A DNA stretch of 64,000 nucleotides from Thermosipho affectus (lineage in GTDB: Bacteria; Thermotogota; Thermotogae; Thermotogales; Fervidobacteriaceae): assembly GCF_001990485.1 (NCBI RefSeq), contig NZ_LBFC01000003.1:1-64000 (forward strand). Direction: 5' to 3'. Shown one piece after another: positions 26,185-36,430 of this stretch. Both the position numbers and the translations under genes were made by a program. Every line of letters starts with the position of its first letter. Position 1 is the first letter of the stretch. The notes below the pieces were generated by a model. The model ran no database searches. It worked only from the letters and a program-made list of their open reading frames with translations, and had not been told where the DNA came from.

Positions 26185-27534
26185 ATGCTAAAGTTTGATT
26201 TCACTAATCTATTTAGTGAAAGAGTTTTTGACAACATAACAATTGAAGATGTTAAAAATTACGAAGAAAAAATCAATAAAATCGCTAATGAAATTGATAA
26301 AAATAAACCTGGATTTGCTGAAATTGTATTTTCTAGAAAATGGATTGATTCAGTCTTAGATTTAAAAGATTTTATTTTTGAATTTGATAATTTAGTTGTT
26401 TTAGGAATTGGTGGTTCAGCTCTTGGTAACATTGCCTTACAAAACACATTAAAGCCATTTAATTGGAATTTTCTGTCAAAAGAAGAAAGAAAAGGAAAAT
26501 TGAAAATTTTTGTGATAGATAATGTAGATCCAGATTACGTTGCTTCAATACTTGACACAATTGATGTAAACAAAACATTATTTAATGTAATATCAAAATC
26601 TGGTAGCACTGCAGAAGCAATGTCAAATTATCTTATAGCACGTGGTATTATTGAAACGTATGGATTAGATCCAAAAAAACATTTAATATTTACCACAGAT
26701 CCAGAAAAAGGAGTATTAAGAAGTATCGCAAACAAAGAAAGTATAAGGACTTTGGAGATTCCTCAAAACGTCGGGGGAAGGTTTAGTGTTCTTACACCTG
26801 TGGGATTGTTATCTGCATACGCCGCAGGCATAGACATTGAAGCATTGTATGATGGAGCTAAAAACGCTTATAAAAAACTATTAAATCCACTGTTTGAAAA
26901 CCCGGCAGCTTTAATAGCACTTACACACTATTTATACTACAACAAAGGTAGAAATATCTCAGTTATGATGGCTTATTCCAACAAATTATATTATTTAGCA
27001 GATTGGTATAGGCAACTTTGGGCAGAAAGTTTGGGAAAAAAATTTGATAAAGATGGCAACAAAGTAAAAGTTGGTCAAACACCTGTTAAAGCCCTTGGAG
27101 CCGTTGATCAACACTCTCAAGTGCAACTATACAATGAAGGACCGGATGATAAAATAATTACGTTCTTAAAAGTTGAAAAATTCAAAAGAGACATTAAAAT
27201 TCCGCATGTTCATGATGAAGAAGCCCTCTCTTATTTACAAGGAAGCAAATTATCAACTCTTTTGAATAATGAACTTCTTGGAACTGAAAATGCAATACTT
27301 GAACATGGTAAACCATCTTTAAAGATAACATTCCCACAAATCGATGAATTACATGTTGGTGAATTTTTCATGACGTACGAACTTGCTACAGTAATTGCTG
27401 GAAGTCTTTTTAACGTTAATCCATACGATCAACCTGGAGTAGAACTAGGTAAAAAAATAACATACGCATTAATGGGAAGGCCAGGTTTTGAAGAATACAA
27501 AATAAATCCAAGCAGTGAAAGGATAGAGTTATAA
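26185..27534 (+). CDS. pgi: Glucose-6-phosphate isomerase
   Basis: 449 residues. The motifs GIGGSALGN, SKSGSTAEAMSN (phosphate loop), GGRFSVLTPVGLLSA (PGI signature 1 region), the catalytic Glu region RQLWAESLGKK and the His/Lys near the C-terminus are all visible. It interconverts glucose-6-phosphate and fructose-6-phosphate in glycolysis. The ATG at 26185 has AAAGGGGG upstream, so the longer frame from 26161 is not used. The next ATG overlaps the stop by one base. Confidence 0.95.
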   Translation: MLKFDFTNLFSERVFDNITIEDVKNYEEKINKIANEIDKNKPGFAEIVFSRKWIDSVLDLKDFIFEFDNLVVLGIGGSALGNIALQNTLKPFNWNFLSKEERKGKLKIFVIDNVDPDYVASILDTIDVNKTLFNVISKSGSTAEAMSNYLIARGIIETYGLDPKKHLIFTTDPEKGVLRSIANKESIRTLEIPQNVGGRFSVLTPVGLLSAYAAGIDIEALYDGAKNAYKKLLNPLFENPAALIALTHYLYYNKGRNISVMMAYSNKLYYLADWYRQLWAESLGKKFDKDGNKVKVGQTPVKALGAVDQHSQVQLYNEGPDDKIITFLKVEKFKRDIKIPHVHDEEALSYLQGSKLSTLLNNELLGTENAILEHGKPSLKITFPQIDELHVGEFFMTYELATVIAGSLFNVNPYDQPGVELGKKITYALMGRPGFEEYKINPSSERIEL

Positions 27535-27746
27535 TGAAAATTATTAAAATACTAATAAAAGAATTTAATCCCGTTGAAATTTATGAATCAGAAGAATACA
27601 TAACTTTAATTATAAACGATGAGACAAATATAGCGGAAAAATTAAAGCAATTTCCCAAAAAATATGAAGTTGAAAAAAGTCTTAGGATCTTAACCACAGA
27701 AGAGCTTGAAAAATTTTCTGAAAAATTAGGAGTGAAAGTGTATTGA
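27534..27746 (+). CDS. Small hypothetical protein between pgi and coaE
   Basis: 70 residues, highly charged, and predicted to be a small alpha/beta protein (MKIIKILIKEFNPVEIYESEEYI... opening). I do not recognise the family. Its ATG overlaps the pgi stop and its stop overlaps the coaE TTG, so translation is coupled on both sides. That and the normal codon use argue that it is real. Confidence 0.65.
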   Translation: MKIIKILIKEFNPVEIYESEEYITLIINDETNIAEKLKQFPKKYEVEKSLRILTTEELEKFSEKLGVKVY

Positions 27747-28282
27747 AATACACCATCTGCGTTACTGGAAAGATAGGTACAGGGAAATCAACTGTTTCAA
27801 ATTTTTTCAAAGAAAAAGGTTTTAAATACATAAATATGGATGAAATAGGAAAAGAAGTATTTTACTCAAAATCCAAAGAAATAAAGGCACTTTTTGGAAC
27901 AGACAATAGAAAAGAAATATCCAAAATTGTATTTACACAAAAAGATATGTTAAAAAAATTAGAACAAATCTTACATCCACCAATGCTAAAAAAATTGGAA
28001 AATTTAACTCAAAATAACGGTTTATACGTAATAGAAGCAGCAATAAAAAGAAGGTTGAAAATTACATGTGATCTCACAATAACGGTAACTTGTTCAAAAG
28101 ATGTTATTCATAAACGATTGGCAAACAGGGGGCTTAATAAAAGTATGGTAGATAAAATTTTGGAAAATCAAAGTGACATCTTAGATGAAGGAATTATAAT
28201 CAGAAATGATTACTCTTTAGAACTATTAAACGAAAAATTAGAGAAAATATTTGCAATTTTAACTAAAACACTCCCTTGTTAG
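27743..28282 (+). CDS. coaE: Dephospho-CoA kinase
   Basis: 179 residues. P-loop GKIGTGKSTV (about 8-17), the MDEIGKEV segment and LHPPML near 90 match CoaE, which phosphorylates dephospho-CoA in the last step of CoA synthesis. It is somewhat shorter than the usual 195-205 residues. The start is TTG with GGAGTG upstream. The last codons and the stop lie within the stem of the terminator shared with the convergent gene. Confidence 0.88.
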   Translation: MKYTICVTGKIGTGKSTVSNFFKEKGFKYINMDEIGKEVFYSKSKEIKALFGTDNRKEISKIVFTQKDMLKKLEQILHPPMLKKLENLTQNNGLYVIEAAIKRRLKITCDLTITVTCSKDVIHKRLANRGLNKSMVDKILENQSDILDEGIIIRNDYSLELLNEKLEKIFAILTKTLPC

Positions 28283-28296
28283 GGAGTGTTTTAGTT
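28261..28296. terminator. Bidirectional terminator holding both stop codons
   Basis: Perfect 15-base stem: arms 28261-28275 and 28282-28296, with loop TTGTTA. It begins AACTAAAACACTCCC and closes with the complement. The coaE stop (28280-28282) and the stop of the convergent GGDEF gene (28291-28293) both lie in it. The arm sequences supply T-rich tracts in both directions. Confidence 0.85.
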
Positions 28297-29097
28297 TAGT
28301 TTCTTTATTATTTTTTGTCTATACATTTCTTTATCAGATTTATTTATTGCCCCAATTACATCATCAAAACTCCCTGGTATATTTACAGATCCCCATGAAA
28401 ATCTCGTTTTGGTATTTTTTTCAATCCTTTTCACAACCTTTTCTCCATATTCTCCATTCAAAAAGATGACAAATTCATCTCCACCCCATCTAACTATAAA
28501 ATCTCCTTTTCTAATAAACTTCTTAACTGTTGAAACAAACTCCCTTAAAACTTTATCTCCCTCAAGATGTCCATAAGTATCGTTTATTTTCTTTAATCCA
28601 TCTAAATCTACAAAAACTATTGTTCCTATTTTATTTTCCCTTTTTAACTCGTGATATTTTTTAAATAGTAATTCCATACCTGCCTTTCTGCTCAAAGCAC
28701 CTGTAAGTTCGTCATAAAAAGCATTCTCTTTCATCGTTTCAAATTTTTTTACATTTTCATAATGGATTTCAGCTATAGCTAAAATGTACTTCAATAAATT
28801 TTCTTCAAACCGACTAATAGTATTGTAGTAAACTACTATCTTTAAATTATCAAATATATATTCACTAGAATTTCCCTCAACTTTTCCAAATTTATAAGCG
28901 CTTTCCCCATTCTCAAAGATTTCAACACCTAAAATAGAATGCAATATATTAAATATACTCTTGCTAAGCTTTTCTAAAAATTTAATTTTCTCAATTGTTC
29001 CAACAATATCTACAACAAAAATAGAAAAAAGCGGAAATAGTGCTTTCTCTTTTAATTCCTCGTTTGCTTTTAATATAATATCCCCTATCTTTTTCAT
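28291..29097 (-). CDS. Diguanylate cyclase (GGDEF domain)
   Basis: 268 residues, soluble. Residues 1-125 form an unassigned sensory-type region. Residues 130-268 form a GGDEF domain with DELTGALSRKAG, DLDGLKKINDTYGHLEGD and the active-site RWGGDEFVIF, so it should make cyclic di-GMP. I do not see a clear RxxD inhibitory site. It is convergent with coaE and downstream of uvrB on the minus strand. Confidence 0.88.
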   Translation of the reverse strand: MKKIGDIILKANEELKEKALFPLFSIFVVDIVGTIEKIKFLEKLSKSIFNILHSILGVEIFENGESAYKFGKVEGNSSEYIFDNLKIVVYYNTISRFEENLLKYILAIAEIHYENVKKFETMKENAFYDELTGALSRKAGMELLFKKYHELKRENKIGTIVFVDLDGLKKINDTYGHLEGDKVLREFVSTVKKFIRKGDFIVRWGGDEFVIFLNGEYGEKVVKRIEKNTKTRFSWGSVNIPGSFDDVIGAINKSDKEMYRQKIIKKLN

Positions 29098-29124
29098 GTG
29101 CTATCACCTCGTTTGGTTTATCGA

Positions 29125-31104
29125 CTAGTTCTTTAAATTCTTTAACTTTTCCCTCACCTTAAATAGTTCATCTCTAATACGTGCTGCATCTTCATATCTT
29201 AATTCAGATGCAGCTTTGTACATTTCCTCTTCTAATATTGCCATGTATTCTTCCGCCGACAATGTTTCTTTTAGCATAAACACATCCAATCCTTTTTTAT
29301 TGTCTTCTTCATCCATAAATTGTTTAAATATCTCTTCATTCAGTGGTTTTACAATACTCTGTGGCTTTATATTATACTTTTTATTATATTCCAATTGTAT
29401 TTTTCTTCTTCTATTTGTTTCTTCAATTGCTTTCCTCATTGCAGAAGTAACTCTATCTGCATACATTATTACTTTACCATTTTGGTTTCTTGCAACACGT
29501 CCTATTATTTGAATAAGAGTAGTTTCACTTCTTAAGAAACCTTCTGTATCAGAATCAAGAATTGCAACCAGTGAAACTTCTGGTAAATCCAGACCTTCTC
29601 TTAATAAATTTACACCTACAACTACTTCTATATCACCACGTCTAAGTTTTTTCAAAACTTCTACCCTTTCAATAGTATCTAATTCTGAGTGCAAATACAA
29701 AGCTTTTATTCCATATTCTATCAAATATTCTGATAATTTTTCTGCAGTTTTCTTTGTCAAAACCGTTACGAGCGCTCGTTCATTTTTCTCCCTTATCTTT
29801 AAAATTTCTCCAATTAAATCATCCACTTGATTTTGCGTTGGTCTAACCTCAACCTCTGGATCTATCAAACCTGTAGGTCGTATAATCTGTTCAACCACTT
29901 GCTTTGAATTTCTAATCTCAAAATCACCTGGTGTTGCAGAAACAAAGATTATTTGATCTATCTTTTCCCAAAATTCATCAAATTTTAAAGGTCTATTATC
30001 AAATGCACAGGGTAATCTAAAACCATATTCTACCAAATTTTTCTTTCTAGAGTAATCTCCTCTGTACATAGCCCTTAACTGCGGAATTGTTATATGTGAT
30101 TCATCTATAAAAATCAAATAGTCACTACCAAAGTAATCCAAAAGACTGTACGGAGGTTCGCCAGGTTTTCTACCATCAAAGTGTCTTGAATAATTTTCAA
30201 TACCATTACAATACCCCAAAGTTGTAAGCAATTCTATATCATTCATGGTACGCTGTTTTAATCTTTCCGCCTCAAGTATTTTTCCATTTTTCATAAAATA
30301 TTTTACTTGTTGTTCTAGTTCTTCTTTAATAGTATTAACGGCATTCAAAATTTTTTCTTCTGTTGTTATAAATTCCTTTGTAGGATAGATTATTACCCTA
30401 TCAAGTTTTTCAATAATAGTTCTATTCAATGGATCAAAAGTAAAAATTCCATCCACTTCATCTCCAAATAATTCTATTTTTATACCATCATCTTGATAAC
30501 TTGGAAATATTTCTATAGTATCCCCTTTTAGTCTAAAAGCACCTTTTGATTCTACGTCATCTTTTCTTTCGTATCCAATCTTTGCAAGATGCGTCAAAAA
30601 CTTTCCCAATTTAATATTTTGACCTATTTCTACCTTAAAATTTAATGCACTAAAATCTCTTGGATCACCACAATTGTATATAGCAGACACACTTGCTACT
30701 ACAATGACATCTCTTCTTGTGAGTATAGACTTTATAGCACTCATTCTCATGCGGGAAATAATCTCATTAATATCCGCATTCTTTTCAATATACAAATCTT
30801 TTGTTGGAATATAAGCTTCGGGTTGATAATAATCGTAATAGCTTACAAAAAATTCCACCTTATTTTCTGGAAAAAAACCTTTAAATTCAGAATACAACTG
30901 CGCAGCCAAAGTTTTATTTGGTGAAATAATTAAAGTAGGTTTTTGAATATTTTCAATAACCTTTGCCATTGTAAATGTTTTACCGCTACCTGTTATTCCC
31001 AACAATGTCTGAACTTTGTATCCACTTTTTAATCCATTAACTAATTTTTCTATAGCTTTAGGCTGATCCCCAGAAGGAACAAATTCAGAAATTACCCTAA
31101 ACAC
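29125..31104 (-). CDS. uvrB: Excinuclease ABC subunit UvrB
   Basis: 659 residues. Walker A is GITGSGKT (36-43), the beta-hairpin is [12 protein letters not shown], the helicase motifs include DESH, and a C-terminal UVR motif (about 620-655) binds UvrC. UvrB verifies DNA damage in nucleotide excision repair. The open frame extends to 31158, but the GTG at 31104 has AGGAGG upstream and starts at the conserved [14 protein letters not shown], so it is the start. It follows the RqcH-like gene with one base between them. Confidence 0.95.
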   Translation of the reverse strand: MFRVISEFVPSGDQPKAIEKLVNGLKSGYKVQTLLGITGSGKTFTMAKVIENIQKPTLIISPNKTLAAQLYSEFKGFFPENKVEFFVSYYDYYQPEAYIPTKDLYIEKNADINEIISRMRMSAIKSILTRRDVIVVASVSAIYNCGDPRDFSALNFKVEIGQNIKLGKFLTHLAKIGYERKDDVESKGAFRLKGDTIEIFPSYQDDGIKIELFGDEVDGIFTFDPLNRTIIEKLDRVIIYPTKEFITTEEKILNAVNTIKEELEQQVKYFMKNGKILEAERLKQRTMNDIELLTTLGYCNGIENYSRHFDGRKPGEPPYSLLDYFGSDYLIFIDESHITIPQLRAMYRGDYSRKKNLVEYGFRLPCAFDNRPLKFDEFWEKIDQIIFVSATPGDFEIRNSKQVVEQIIRPTGLIDPEVEVRPTQNQVDDLIGEILKIREKNERALVTVLTKKTAEKLSEYLIEYGIKALYLHSELDTIERVEVLKKLRRGDIEVVVGVNLLREGLDLPEVSLVAILDSDTEGFLRSETTLIQIIGRVARNQNGKVIMYADRVTSAMRKAIEETNRRRKIQLEYNKKYNIKPQSIVKPLNEEIFKQFMDEEDNKKGLDVFMLKETLSAEEYMAILEEEMYKAASELRYEDAARIRDELFKVREKLKNLKN

Positions 31105-31105
31105 C

Positions 31106-32704
31106 TTATAACCTCCTAGGTTCCACAAATAGTGTTTTGTAATTACTATATAAAACAAGTCCAGGTTTTAACCCCTTTGTTTTTCTAACATTCTTTGCCT
31201 TGGTATAATCCACAGGCACTTTCCCAGAATTTTTTCCCTTGCTATAACCTGCGGCTAAACTTGCTGCATATTCTATAACATCTTGATTTATTTTCTTTCC
31301 CGCATACTTTATTATTACATGTGCACCTGGCATCCCGCTAACATGTAACCAAATATCTTCATCTTTTGAATCTCTCACCAACATATCATTTTGCTTGTTG
31401 TTTTTTCCAATGTATATTACATACCCATCATACTCAATTTTTATAGGCTTAGATTCTTTATACATCTTCTTTCTCTTCTTTGATCTTACAAGCCCTACAT
31501 TTTCCATCTCATTTCTTATATCTTCAAGTTCATTAAATTCATTTACCTCGTCTAATGTATACCACAGCTGATAAAGATAATCTAATTCCTTTTCTAAATA
31601 TTGTTTTCTTTCCATTAGACCTTTCACTTTTACTTTTAATTTGTTATACCTTTTAAAATAAAAATTTGCATTTTCAATGGCATTTTTATTCTTATCTAGT
31701 CTAACTAAAACAGTTTCTTGAGTTTCCCAATCTACTAATTCAACTTTATCGACACCTTTTGGAACTTCATAGTAATAAGCCTTTAAAAGTTCCCCATATT
31801 TTCTATAATCATCGTAATTTTTTGTCTTTTCCAATTCCTTGTTTATTTTTTCAAGTGCATTTTCAATTTTAATAATCCTTTTCACAATTATATTTTCAAG
31901 ATTTTTTTTCATTTGGAACAAAACACTCTTTTGTTCCTTAAATTCGAAAAACACATTAATAGCGTCTTCTATTTTATCACAATGCCTTTTTTTACTAATT
32001 TGTAAATGATGTAAAGGAAACGCGGAAATCTCAACAGGCATGTTATTTTCATAGTATAAAAATAAATATCCTTTCTCAAAATCATTTAAAATACTTTTCA
32101 GTGCCTCGTTAAAGCTCATGTTCTGCATCCTAAACATTAATTCTTTTACCGTTATTTTTGAAAAACCCTGCACTCTTTTATACAGCATTTCTACATCACT
32201 TTCATCTTCTACTTCATATGGTGTTATCTTTTCGGATTTATAAACAATAAATTCCTCACCAGGATAGATAGTCCTATACCTATTCTTTATTCTTTTATAC
32301 GAATCTAAAATTACTCCATTTTCAACCAAAATTATATTCGAATGTTTCCCCATAATGTCAATATACAACTCATATACGTGTTTTTCACCTACTTCATCAA
32401 TTTTAAACACAACCAATTTGAGTGTCCTTTCAAATTGAAAATCAATAACATCAACAACAATTCCCCCTCTTAATCTACTTCTTAAATATTCTACAAAATA
32501 GTGTCTTTTTGGATCTTGCGGAAGATTTCTTTTTTCAAACGTAATGTATGAAAAATTTGGATTTAATGATACTTTTAAATCAAAGCGGTGAAAACTAATA
32601 TACACAACATTATTTTTGTAGTAAAAATTTCTTATATGCGCATTTAACAACTTTTCTTTTGCATAATCTACAAATCTCTTCATTACAAAACCATCATATG
32701 GCAT
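31106..32704 (-). CDS. rqcH: RqcH/NFACT-family ribosome quality-control protein
   Basis: 532 residues. NFACT-N (about 1-220) is followed by helix-hairpin and coiled-coil segments (about 270-420) and an NFACT-R domain with [22 protein letters not shown] (about 455-476). The family, also called FbpA, binds split 50S subunits carrying peptidyl-tRNA and adds alanine tails. The conserved Asp-Arg pair of NFACT-N appears as Glu-Arg (FERTLKLVV), which may matter for activity. The ATG is preceded by GAGGAGGTAG. Confidence 0.85.
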   Translation of the reverse strand: MPYDGFVMKRFVDYAKEKLLNAHIRNFYYKNNVVYISFHRFDLKVSLNPNFSYITFEKRNLPQDPKRHYFVEYLRSRLRGGIVVDVIDFQFERTLKLVVFKIDEVGEKHVYELYIDIMGKHSNIILVENGVILDSYKRIKNRYRTIYPGEEFIVYKSEKITPYEVEDESDVEMLYKRVQGFSKITVKELMFRMQNMSFNEALKSILNDFEKGYLFLYYENNMPVEISAFPLHHLQISKKRHCDKIEDAINVFFEFKEQKSVLFQMKKNLENIIVKRIIKIENALEKINKELEKTKNYDDYRKYGELLKAYYYEVPKGVDKVELVDWETQETVLVRLDKNKNAIENANFYFKRYNKLKVKVKGLMERKQYLEKELDYLYQLWYTLDEVNEFNELEDIRNEMENVGLVRSKKRKKMYKESKPIKIEYDGYVIYIGKNNKQNDMLVRDSKDEDIWLHVSGMPGAHVIIKYAGKKINQDVIEYAASLAAGYSKGKNSGKVPVDYTKAKNVRKTKGLKPGLVLYSNYKTLFVEPRRL

Positions 32705-32737
32705 TTTCTACCTCCTCTCACAAAATAAGTATATCAT

Positions 32738-32761
32738 AAAAAAAGCGGCCCAAAGGGCCGC
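32738..32761 (-). terminator. Terminator after the peptide-binding protein gene
   Basis: Stem GCGGCCC (32745-32751) with GGGCCGC (32755-32761), followed on the minus strand by seven T. It lies 32 bases past the stop of the peptide-binding protein gene. Confidence 0.88.
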
Positions 32762-32792
32762 AAGCTCAATTATATCCAATAATTACTAATAA

Positions 32793-34637
32793 TTACTCTT
32801 TTCCTTCGAACCAGTATGAATAGTAGTCATCACCTGGTCTCATTGCGTTTGGATACCAACCTTTAAGCCATTTTCTTTGTACCCTTACTCCAACAGGTTG
32901 ATAAAGTGGTACACTAATTGCGTAATCTATTACAAACTTTTGTACTTTTGCATACAGTTCTGCTCTCTTTGTTGCATCTGTTTCTGCGGCTGCTTGCTCA
33001 ATCAATTCATCCAAACTTCTTCCTCCGAGATCTGGATGAGGAGTACTTACAAATTCGCGGAACTTTTTACCTTGTCTTGGTCCATAATCACCTTTAGAAT
33101 CATAATATGTAAAGATAAAGTTATCTGGGTCAGGGAAGTCTGCAAGCCATCCAAGAATGAATATTGGGAGCTCACCACGTTTCGTTGCATCTAAGAATGT
33201 TGGCCATTGCAATCCAACAACGTCTATTTTAATCTTTGGATTCAACATTTCAAGGTACATCTTAACCATCTCTGCCGTTCTTTGTCTTGCTTCGTTACCA
33301 AGGTTATATGCAACAGAGAACTTAAATCCTTTCTTCCAAGCTTCGCCATTCCATGCTTTCATTAATTCTTGTCTTGCTTTAAACAAGTTGAAATCGTAAA
33401 GCGGAAGTGATGGATCAAATCCAAGTAATCCCTCTGGTAATGCAGTTGGAACTCTCTTTGCAAAGCCTTTCAACACTTCGTCGATCAATGCATCATAATT
33501 TATAACGTGTGCAACTGCTTTTCTTGCATGTACATCGTTAAAGAAATCAACTGGTATACCATTTCCATCAAGTTTTCCACTACCAATGTATTTACTATCT
33601 TCCCTAATTGTCCAATTGAATCCCAATGCAGTAATTGAAAGTGTTGGAAGCCCTTCAATAATTTCAATATCTGGATTACCTCTAACTTGATCAAGGTATT
33701 GTATTGGGATATATGCAATATCTGCGTCACCTTTTTCGAGCATTGCTTTTCTCGTTGAGTATTCATCAATACCCCAAATTATAACTTTCTTAATCTTTGC
33801 AGGTTCTCTCCAATAATTTTCATTTGCTTCTAATATAACTTTTTGTTGTGCCCTATCCCATTCAACAAACTTGTATGGTCCAGTCCCCATCGCTGTTTGA
33901 TAAAGTGGTGAATCTTCTTTTCTTTGATTGTGCCATTTCCACCATGTAGTTGGTTGTCCATCCCAAAGTCCTTGTTCGATACACCATTCTTTATCAAGGA
34001 TTGCTCCCCAGTGTGCAGATTGTGCGATTACGTTCAAAAATGGACCATATGGTCTCTTAAGATGAAATACAACATTATCTCCTTCAACTTCAATTGCTTT
34101 ATCTACTTCATCATATACCTTTTTGAATACTTCCTCAGCTTCTGGAAGTGGATTCCCATTTTCATCGAACAACTCATCATAATCTTTTCCAGAAACTTCC
34201 TTTACTAGATCCTCAACACTCCAAACACCGAAAATCGAATACCAGAGCATCCAAACTGGCCCACCTGCAGGATTGTAAAGTAATCCTCTTTCAAAACTGT
34301 ATTCTACATCTTCTGGTGTTAAATCATTTCCATTGTGGAATTTGACACCTTTTCTAATTGGGAAAATATATGTTTTTCCGCCATCTTTAATAAGTCCGTT
34401 GTCAACCGTAGGAACTTCAGTTGAAAGTCTTGGTAAGAATTTGTTCAAACTTGAGCCATCGTATTGGATAAGGTTTTCGTATACTTGGTAAAGAACTTCA
34501 CCGCTTGAAGTATCATATGCCAAATGTGGATCAAGGGTATCTGGTTCACCAATAGTTGCATCCACCAAAACGTTTGGATCAGCTGCAAACAATGCAACAG
34601 CTAAAACTACCATCAAAAACACCAAAATCTTTTTCAC
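32793..34637 (-). CDS. Peptide/oligosaccharide ABC transporter substrate-binding protein
   Basis: 614 residues of the OppA/DppA type (solute-binding family 5). A signal peptide (MKKILVFLMVVLAVALFAA) precedes the mature part, which begins DPNVLVDATIGEPDTLDPH, a family hallmark. In Thermotogales many of these bind oligosaccharides rather than peptides, so the ligand is open. No permease or ATPase is adjacent and a terminator follows the gene, so it is a stand-alone binding protein. The start is GTG with GAGGGGGGA upstream. Confidence 0.88.
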   Translation of the reverse strand: MKKILVFLMVVLAVALFAADPNVLVDATIGEPDTLDPHLAYDTSSGEVLYQVYENLIQYDGSSLNKFLPRLSTEVPTVDNGLIKDGGKTYIFPIRKGVKFHNGNDLTPEDVEYSFERGLLYNPAGGPVWMLWYSIFGVWSVEDLVKEVSGKDYDELFDENGNPLPEAEEVFKKVYDEVDKAIEVEGDNVVFHLKRPYGPFLNVIAQSAHWGAILDKEWCIEQGLWDGQPTTWWKWHNQRKEDSPLYQTAMGTGPYKFVEWDRAQQKVILEANENYWREPAKIKKVIIWGIDEYSTRKAMLEKGDADIAYIPIQYLDQVRGNPDIEIIEGLPTLSITALGFNWTIREDSKYIGSGKLDGNGIPVDFFNDVHARKAVAHVINYDALIDEVLKGFAKRVPTALPEGLLGFDPSLPLYDFNLFKARQELMKAWNGEAWKKGFKFSVAYNLGNEARQRTAEMVKMYLEMLNPKIKIDVVGLQWPTFLDATKRGELPIFILGWLADFPDPDNFIFTYYDSKGDYGPRQGKKFREFVSTPHPDLGGRSLDELIEQAAAETDATKRAELYAKVQKFVIDYAISVPLYQPVGVRVQRKWLKGWYPNAMRPGDDYYSYWFEGKE

Positions 34638-34739
34638 AAAAATCCCCCCTCTTCTAGAGTATAATAGTGCTCGTAACTATTATACCACAAAAATTACAAA
34701 GAAATCAACTCTTTTACACTTATGAAAAAAATATTTCTT

Positions 34740-35768
34740 TTATTTAACTTTCATATATTTTGCCGTTGGAATAAACACTTTTATCTTTGTCCATGGTAAC
34801 TCAACAATCTTAAAATTTGCATATAAAACTGTCCTATCGACTAATACTTTTCCAATTGGATCAGAAACACTTCCCAAAAAATATACTTTCTTATTTTTAA
34901 AGTTAACCTTATTTGGTGTTATTTTACCAAAATTCTTATACTCATATCTTTTATTTCCATATTTGAAAATTGCAATGTCAAACAAAAAAATTTCATTTTC
35001 AAAAATAAAAGAAGAAATAGTGTAAAGTCCGCTTAAATCATTTGTTATTTCATATGCATAATTTAAATCAAAAATTACTTTCTTAATAGAACTATTTGCA
35101 ATATGTTCCAAATCAGCTATGTATTTATGAAAATTACCTTTTGAAAAATCAAATGAATATATAAAAATTTCCGCAATATCTTTACCATAAACTACTTTAA
35201 TTGCAGGTAATGGGATAAATTTTTCTAGTTCGATAACACTAATATCTAAATTTTCTCCTGGTATATCAATCTTCAACCTCTTTTTCCTAAGTATATCCCC
35301 CAAATACGGGAAAACGTATCTTGCAAAAAATTGCTTTTCCCCATTTCCAAACCTTGAAAAGTATTCTTCTATCTTTACACCATCAACCGCTAACAATTCA
35401 ACATCATTTTTCAATTCACATTGACTATTTATTATAATATATTTACCATTTACGTATCTTAATTCAAAAGGCAAGACATTTGTTGTTTTTGCAGAAATAG
35501 GCAAGAAAAAATATATACCTGGAAGACTTGAAAAACGTTTTAAAAGAAAAACATAAAAATCATAACGATTCATGCTTTTGTAAATTTTTATATAGTCATT
35601 TTGAAAATCTTCCACATAGTGTATCTTCATCTGACTTATTAAATAATCAACATCTTTTTGCAAGGTTTTCTGTGAATATGGCATATATTTAAATAAATAA
35701 GGCGAAACTATAAAAAAAATAATAACTGCACTTACAAATATTAAAGAAAAATTAACAAATTTTCTCAC
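34740..35768 (-). CDS. Exported protein, possible degenerate S41-peptidase-like fold
   Basis: 342 residues with one N-terminal membrane or signal helix (about 6-28). After it, DVDYLISQMKIHYVEDF resembles the start of Firmicutes-type S41 proteases. Later blocks (VIFDLNYAYEITND; KVYFLGSVSDPIGK) sit where that family has its glycine-rich strand and catalytic serine, but the key residues look replaced. I therefore read it as an exported protein with an S41-like fold and doubtful protease activity. Unknown function is equally fair. Confidence 0.6.
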   Translation of the reverse strand: MRKFVNFSLIFVSAVIIFFIVSPYLFKYMPYSQKTLQKDVDYLISQMKIHYVEDFQNDYIKIYKSMNRYDFYVFLLKRFSSLPGIYFFLPISAKTTNVLPFELRYVNGKYIIINSQCELKNDVELLAVDGVKIEEYFSRFGNGEKQFFARYVFPYLGDILRKKRLKIDIPGENLDISVIELEKFIPLPAIKVVYGKDIAEIFIYSFDFSKGNFHKYIADLEHIANSSIKKVIFDLNYAYEITNDLSGLYTISSFIFENEIFLFDIAIFKYGNKRYEYKNFGKITPNKVNFKNKKVYFLGSVSDPIGKVLVDRTVLYANFKIVELPWTKIKVFIPTAKYMKVK

Positions 35769-35818
35769 AAAACTCCTCCCATTCTCATATCATACAAACA
35801 TATTATACAAAAAAGTTC

Positions 35819-35847
35819 TTGATAAAAAAAGAGATTTATGGTATCAT
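35819..35847 (+). promoter_or_regulatory. Promoter of tRNA-Val
   Basis: TTGATA (35819-35824), a 17-base spacer, TATCAT (35842-35847). It lies 10 bases before the mature tRNA, close to consensus. Confidence 0.75.
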
Positions 35848-35857
35848 TTCAATGCAT

Positions 35858-35932
35858 GGGTGCGTAGCTCAGTGGGAGAGCGCTTCCTTCACACGGAAGA
35901 GGTCGCAGGTTCAATCCCTGCCGCACCCACCA
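35858..35932 (+). tRNA. tRNA-Val (anticodon CAC)
   Basis: Complete cloverleaf. The acceptor stem GGGTGCG pairs with CGCACCC, the D arm has GCTC/GAGC, the anticodon stem CTTCC/GGAAG encloses loop TTCACAC giving anticodon CAC (codon GUG), and the T arm is GCAGG-TTCAATC-CCTGC. The discriminator is A and the 3' CCA is encoded. It is transcribed alone and ends in a terminator immediately downstream. Confidence 0.97.
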
Positions 35933-35933
35933 A

Positions 35934-35957
35934 AAGGGGCCTTTAGGCCCCTTTTTG
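35934..35957 (+). terminator. Terminator of tRNA-Val
   Basis: AAAAGGGGCC-TTTA-GGCCCCTTTT, a 10-base stem ending in a T tract, starting right after the CCA end. Confidence 0.9.
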
Positions 35958-35983
35958 TGATAAAATAAATTAGGGGTGAAATC

Positions 35984-36430
35984 TTGAAATATATAACATA
36001 TCTTTTTGGAACTATATTAGCAACATTTGGTTTTATATTATTTTCTTTATACATTTCACTTTTTCTTTTTTCTCCAATAATAGAAAATATTTTTGCAATC
36101 GATATGAATATATCATCTGCATTACTGATAATTTCAGTATCTTTCACAATAACCGGCATTTTCCTAGGATTTTATTCTATTTCAAAAGACAATTGGGAAT
36201 ATGCTAATATATGGATTTTTGTATCTATTATTCTAAGTATTACTTCTTTTATATTTCAACTCTATAAACTTGCATCACTGGGACCAACGTGGATTGGAAT
36301 TGAATTTTTTGGAACAACTGGAAATAAAATTGAAGCAATGTATATCGACATGCTTCTTTTTATAGTAAACCTTTGTGTTTTAGTAATAACATCCACAATT
36401 GGTTATAATATAAAAAGAGGTAAAAAATGA
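35984..36430 (+). CDS. Four-helix membrane protein of unknown function
   Basis: 148 residues with four hydrophobic segments (about 5-30, 42-66, 75-98 and 118-140) and short loops. I do not recognise the family. The start is TTG with AGGGGTG upstream. The end overlaps the tmcAL ATG by four bases (ATGA), so the two are co-transcribed. Confidence 0.7.
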   Translation: MKYITYLFGTILATFGFILFSLYISLFLFSPIIENIFAIDMNISSALLIISVSFTITGIFLGFYSISKDNWEYANIWIFVSIILSITSFIFQLYKLASLGPTWIGIEFFGTTGNKIEAMYIDMLLFIVNLCVLVITSTIGYNIKRGKK

